Origin: JAYRGC01 sp041908065
GTDB lineage: Bacteria; Pseudomonadota; Alphaproteobacteria; UBA9219
Direction: 5' to 3'
Length of the DNA: 7,904 nucleotides
Assembly: GCA_041908065.1 (NCBI GenBank)
Contig: JAYRGC010000037.1
Location: 1-7,904 of the forward strand
Positions 6,982-7,904 of this stretch are shown here, piece by piece. Each line of letters starts with the position of its first letter. The first letter of the stretch is position 1. The notes below the pieces were generated by a model, which was not told the DNA's origin, ran no database searches, and saw only the letters and a program-made list of their open reading frames with translations. The position numbers were made by a program, and so were the translations under genes.

Positions 6982-7296
6982 ATGAGAATTTATTGCACCG
7001 ATGTCGAAGGCAAGACCCATGAGCTTCAGGCCACCGAGGAATGGAGCGTTATGGAAATAATCCGCGAAGGCGGCGTGCCGATACTCGCCCAGTGCGGCGG
7101 ATCCTGCGCCTGCGCCACTTGCCACGTCTACGTCGATCCCGAATGGCAGGACAAGCTGCCGGAGCCGACCGACGAGGAAGTTGGTATGCTTGACGGCGCG
7201 TTCGCGGTGACGCAAGATTCTCGCCTTGCTTGCCAGTTGGTTTTCACGCCTAAGCTCGACGGCCTCAAAGTCACAATCGCCGCCGGATCGATGTAA
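6982..7296 (+). CDS. [2Fe-2S] ferredoxin, adrenodoxin / ferredoxin VI type
   Basis: The 104-aa soluble electron carrier has the adrenodoxin-type cluster motif C38-x5-C44-x2-C47-x36-C84 (in AQCGGSCACATCHVYVDP and RLACQLVF). C42 is an extra, commonly conserved cysteine of the bacterial group. WQDKLPEPTDEEVGML (55-70) is the acidic interaction helix used to dock reductases and acceptors. Related ferredoxins serve P450s, heme A synthesis and Fe-S assembly. No P450, cox15 or isc gene is in the window, so its acceptor here is unknown; its reductase is probably the gene 39 bp upstream. The start is supported by TTTAGGAA just before the ATG. It is not the plant-type ferredoxin, whose spacing differs. 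Assignment is secure. Confidence 0.95.
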   Translation: MRIYCTDVEGKTHELQATEEWSVMEIIREGGVPILAQCGGSCACATCHVYVDPEWQDKLPEPTDEEVGMLDGAFAVTQDSRLACQLVFTPKLDGLKVTIAAGSM

Positions 7297-7340
7297 AGAA
7301 CAGCCTTGCTTCGTTTTCCCGCAACCAGAGGTGACGGAAC

Positions 7341-7664
7341 ATGTCCGAATTCGACGATCGCGAAAAAGGTTTCGAAAGAAAGTACGAAATCGAACAGGAG
7401 CTTAAGTTCAAGACCGCCATGCGCTCCGCCAAGATGACTGCCAAATGGGCTGCGGCCAAACTGGGGCTGCAAGGCGGCGACGTGGACGAATACGTGAAAG
7501 AGGTGTTGGACGTCGACGTCATGGCTCCACGTAATTCGGAATTGGTGAACAAGATCGAGGGGGATTTTACTGCCAAGAAAATCCCCGTTTCGCGCAGCGA
7601 AATAGCCGCGCAAGTCGGCGTCGATCTCGCCAAGGCGCAGCAGGAATTGAGCGGGAGCAAGTAA
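7341..7664 (+). CDS. DUF1476 protein, F1Fo-ATP synthase inhibitor zeta subunit family
   Basis: The 107-aa, mostly helical, charged protein begins MSEFDDREKGFERKY and continues ELKFKTAMRSAKMTAKWAAAKLGL, matching the DUF1476 pattern. In Paracoccus denitrificans this family is the zeta subunit, which blocks ATP hydrolysis by the F1 motor through its N-terminal region, in the manner of mitochondrial IF1. Here that N-terminal stretch is intact, followed by a four-helix-like body to the C-terminal residues AQQELSGSK. The start has GAGGTGA about 7 nt upstream. It lies 44 bp after the ferredoxin gene with the same orientation and may share its transcript. No atp genes are nearby. Inhibitory activity varies among alphaproteobacterial zeta proteins, so the family is certain and the strength of inhibition is not. 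Confidence 0.92.
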   Translation: MSEFDDREKGFERKYEIEQELKFKTAMRSAKMTAKWAAAKLGLQGGDVDEYVKEVLDVDVMAPRNSELVNKIEGDFTAKKIPVSRSEIAAQVGVDLAKAQQELSGSK

Positions 7665-7676
7665 ACGGCTCTTACG

Positions 7677-7715
7677 CGAAATTAGGCTCTTTCTGAAAAC
7701 GGGTGGGTAATTTCG
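7677..7715 (+). terminator. Inverted repeat after the zeta gene, possible transcript 3' end
   Basis: CGAAATTA (7677-7684) and TAATTTCG (7708-7715) form a perfect 8-bp stem around a 23-nt loop, 12 bp after the stop codon of the DUF1476 gene. The stem is A/T-rich, the loop is long and no T-run follows, so it is a poor intrinsic terminator. It could also be an operator or a chance pairing. Its position is the main argument. Confidence 0.25.
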
Positions 7716-7737
7716 TAGTCGCCTGCATCAGCAAGCA

Positions 7738-7797
7738 ACGCCGTCATTGCGAAGTTACGGCCAAAGGCCGTCATTGCGAGCCGCCGCCCTTTGGTTT
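7738..7797 (-). repeat. Palindromic intergenic repeat element, copy 3 (partial, inverted)
   Basis: Read on the minus strand this copy gives GGGCGGCGGCTCGCAATGACG, then hairpin ACGGCC-TTT-GGCCGT (7757-7771 on the plus strand), then AACTTCGCAATGACGGC. Twenty-one bases (7752-7772) are the exact reverse complement of 5256-5276, and the 17-base CGTCATTGCGAGCCGCC (7769-7785) matches the end motif of copies 1 and 2 in reverse. The long GCGAAGCAATCCAG stem is absent. The copy is therefore a side-unit variant in the opposite orientation. Confidence 0.8.
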
Positions 7798-7904
7798 GGA
7801 CGGCGTTAACGCTGTCGGGGGGCGGAGCAAAACACACTCGGTGGGCTTTTGCGAATGTTTTGAGAGCGCCCCACCGGGGGGGCCCACAGGCCCGTGGAAA
7901 ACAA
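7798..7904. other. Unassigned non-coding G/C-rich stretch with several foldable stems
   Basis: No open reading frame of use is seen here. Several competing stems are possible: GCAAAA (7827-7832) with TTTTGC (7847-7852); CAAAACA (7828-7834) with TGTTTTG (7856-7862); GCCCC (7868-7872) with GGGGC (7879-7883); and GGGCC (7880-7884) with GGCCC (7889-7893), which CCAC (7871-7874) and GTGG (7894-7897) could enclose. A run of seven G lies at 7876-7882. I checked by eye for signal recognition particle RNA, RNase P RNA, tmRNA and tRNA landmarks and found none. It may be another repeat family or part of a feature continuing beyond the window. Confidence 0.3.

Noticed and set aside
7798..7904. Signal recognition particle RNA, RNase P RNA or tmRNA at the window end
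   Set aside because: The diagnostic conserved segments of these RNAs are not visible on either strand; G/C-rich stems alone are not enough.

Overview
The window looks like a chromosomal segment of an alphaproteobacterium with moderately high GC. The main reasons are a DUF1476 gene (the F1-ATPase inhibitor zeta subunit, essentially an alphaproteobacterial family), an FNR of the thioredoxin-reductase-like type beside an adrenodoxin-type [2Fe-2S] ferredoxin, a ccoG-fixH pair serving a cbb3 oxidase, and a CysRS with the HIGN form of its signature. The genus cannot be named from the sequence alone.

Layout. Positions 1-218 are non-coding and hold a palindromic repeat element, cut by the window edge. 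On the minus strand, 3113 down to 219, lie a tandem-domain ThyX-like flavoprotein gene and then cysS, 21 bp apart and probably co-transcribed. An 84-bp divergent intergenic region separates them from ccoG-fixH (ccoGH) on the plus strand (3198-5134), which overlap by 4 bp. A second copy of the repeat lies at 5141-5291, between the convergent 3' ends of fixH and a stand-alone receiver-domain gene (minus strand, 5700-5305). After a 186-bp divergent region, the plus strand carries ferredoxin-NADP+ reductase, [2Fe-2S] ferredoxin and the DUF1476/zeta gene (5887-7664), each with its own ribosome binding site. Positions 7665-7904 are non-coding: an inverted repeat, a third, inverted repeat copy, and a very G/C-rich foldable stretch that I could not assign.

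How the genes fit together. The content is mostly housekeeping and energy metabolism: electron supply through NADPH, FNR and ferredoxin, maturation of a high-affinity terminal oxidase, and a brake on ATP hydrolysis by F1Fo. This suits a respiring organism that meets low oxygen. The structural cbb3 genes (ccoNOQP) and the copper/assembly genes ccoI and ccoS are not in the window.

The most unusual items are two. The first is the ThyX-like protein: its two ThyX-like halves appear to have kept complementary parts of the ThyX signature (RHR only in the second half, N-x-x-E-x-S-x-R-Y only in the first). The second is the repeat family, whose hairpins are kept across copies, including one paired, compensating base change.
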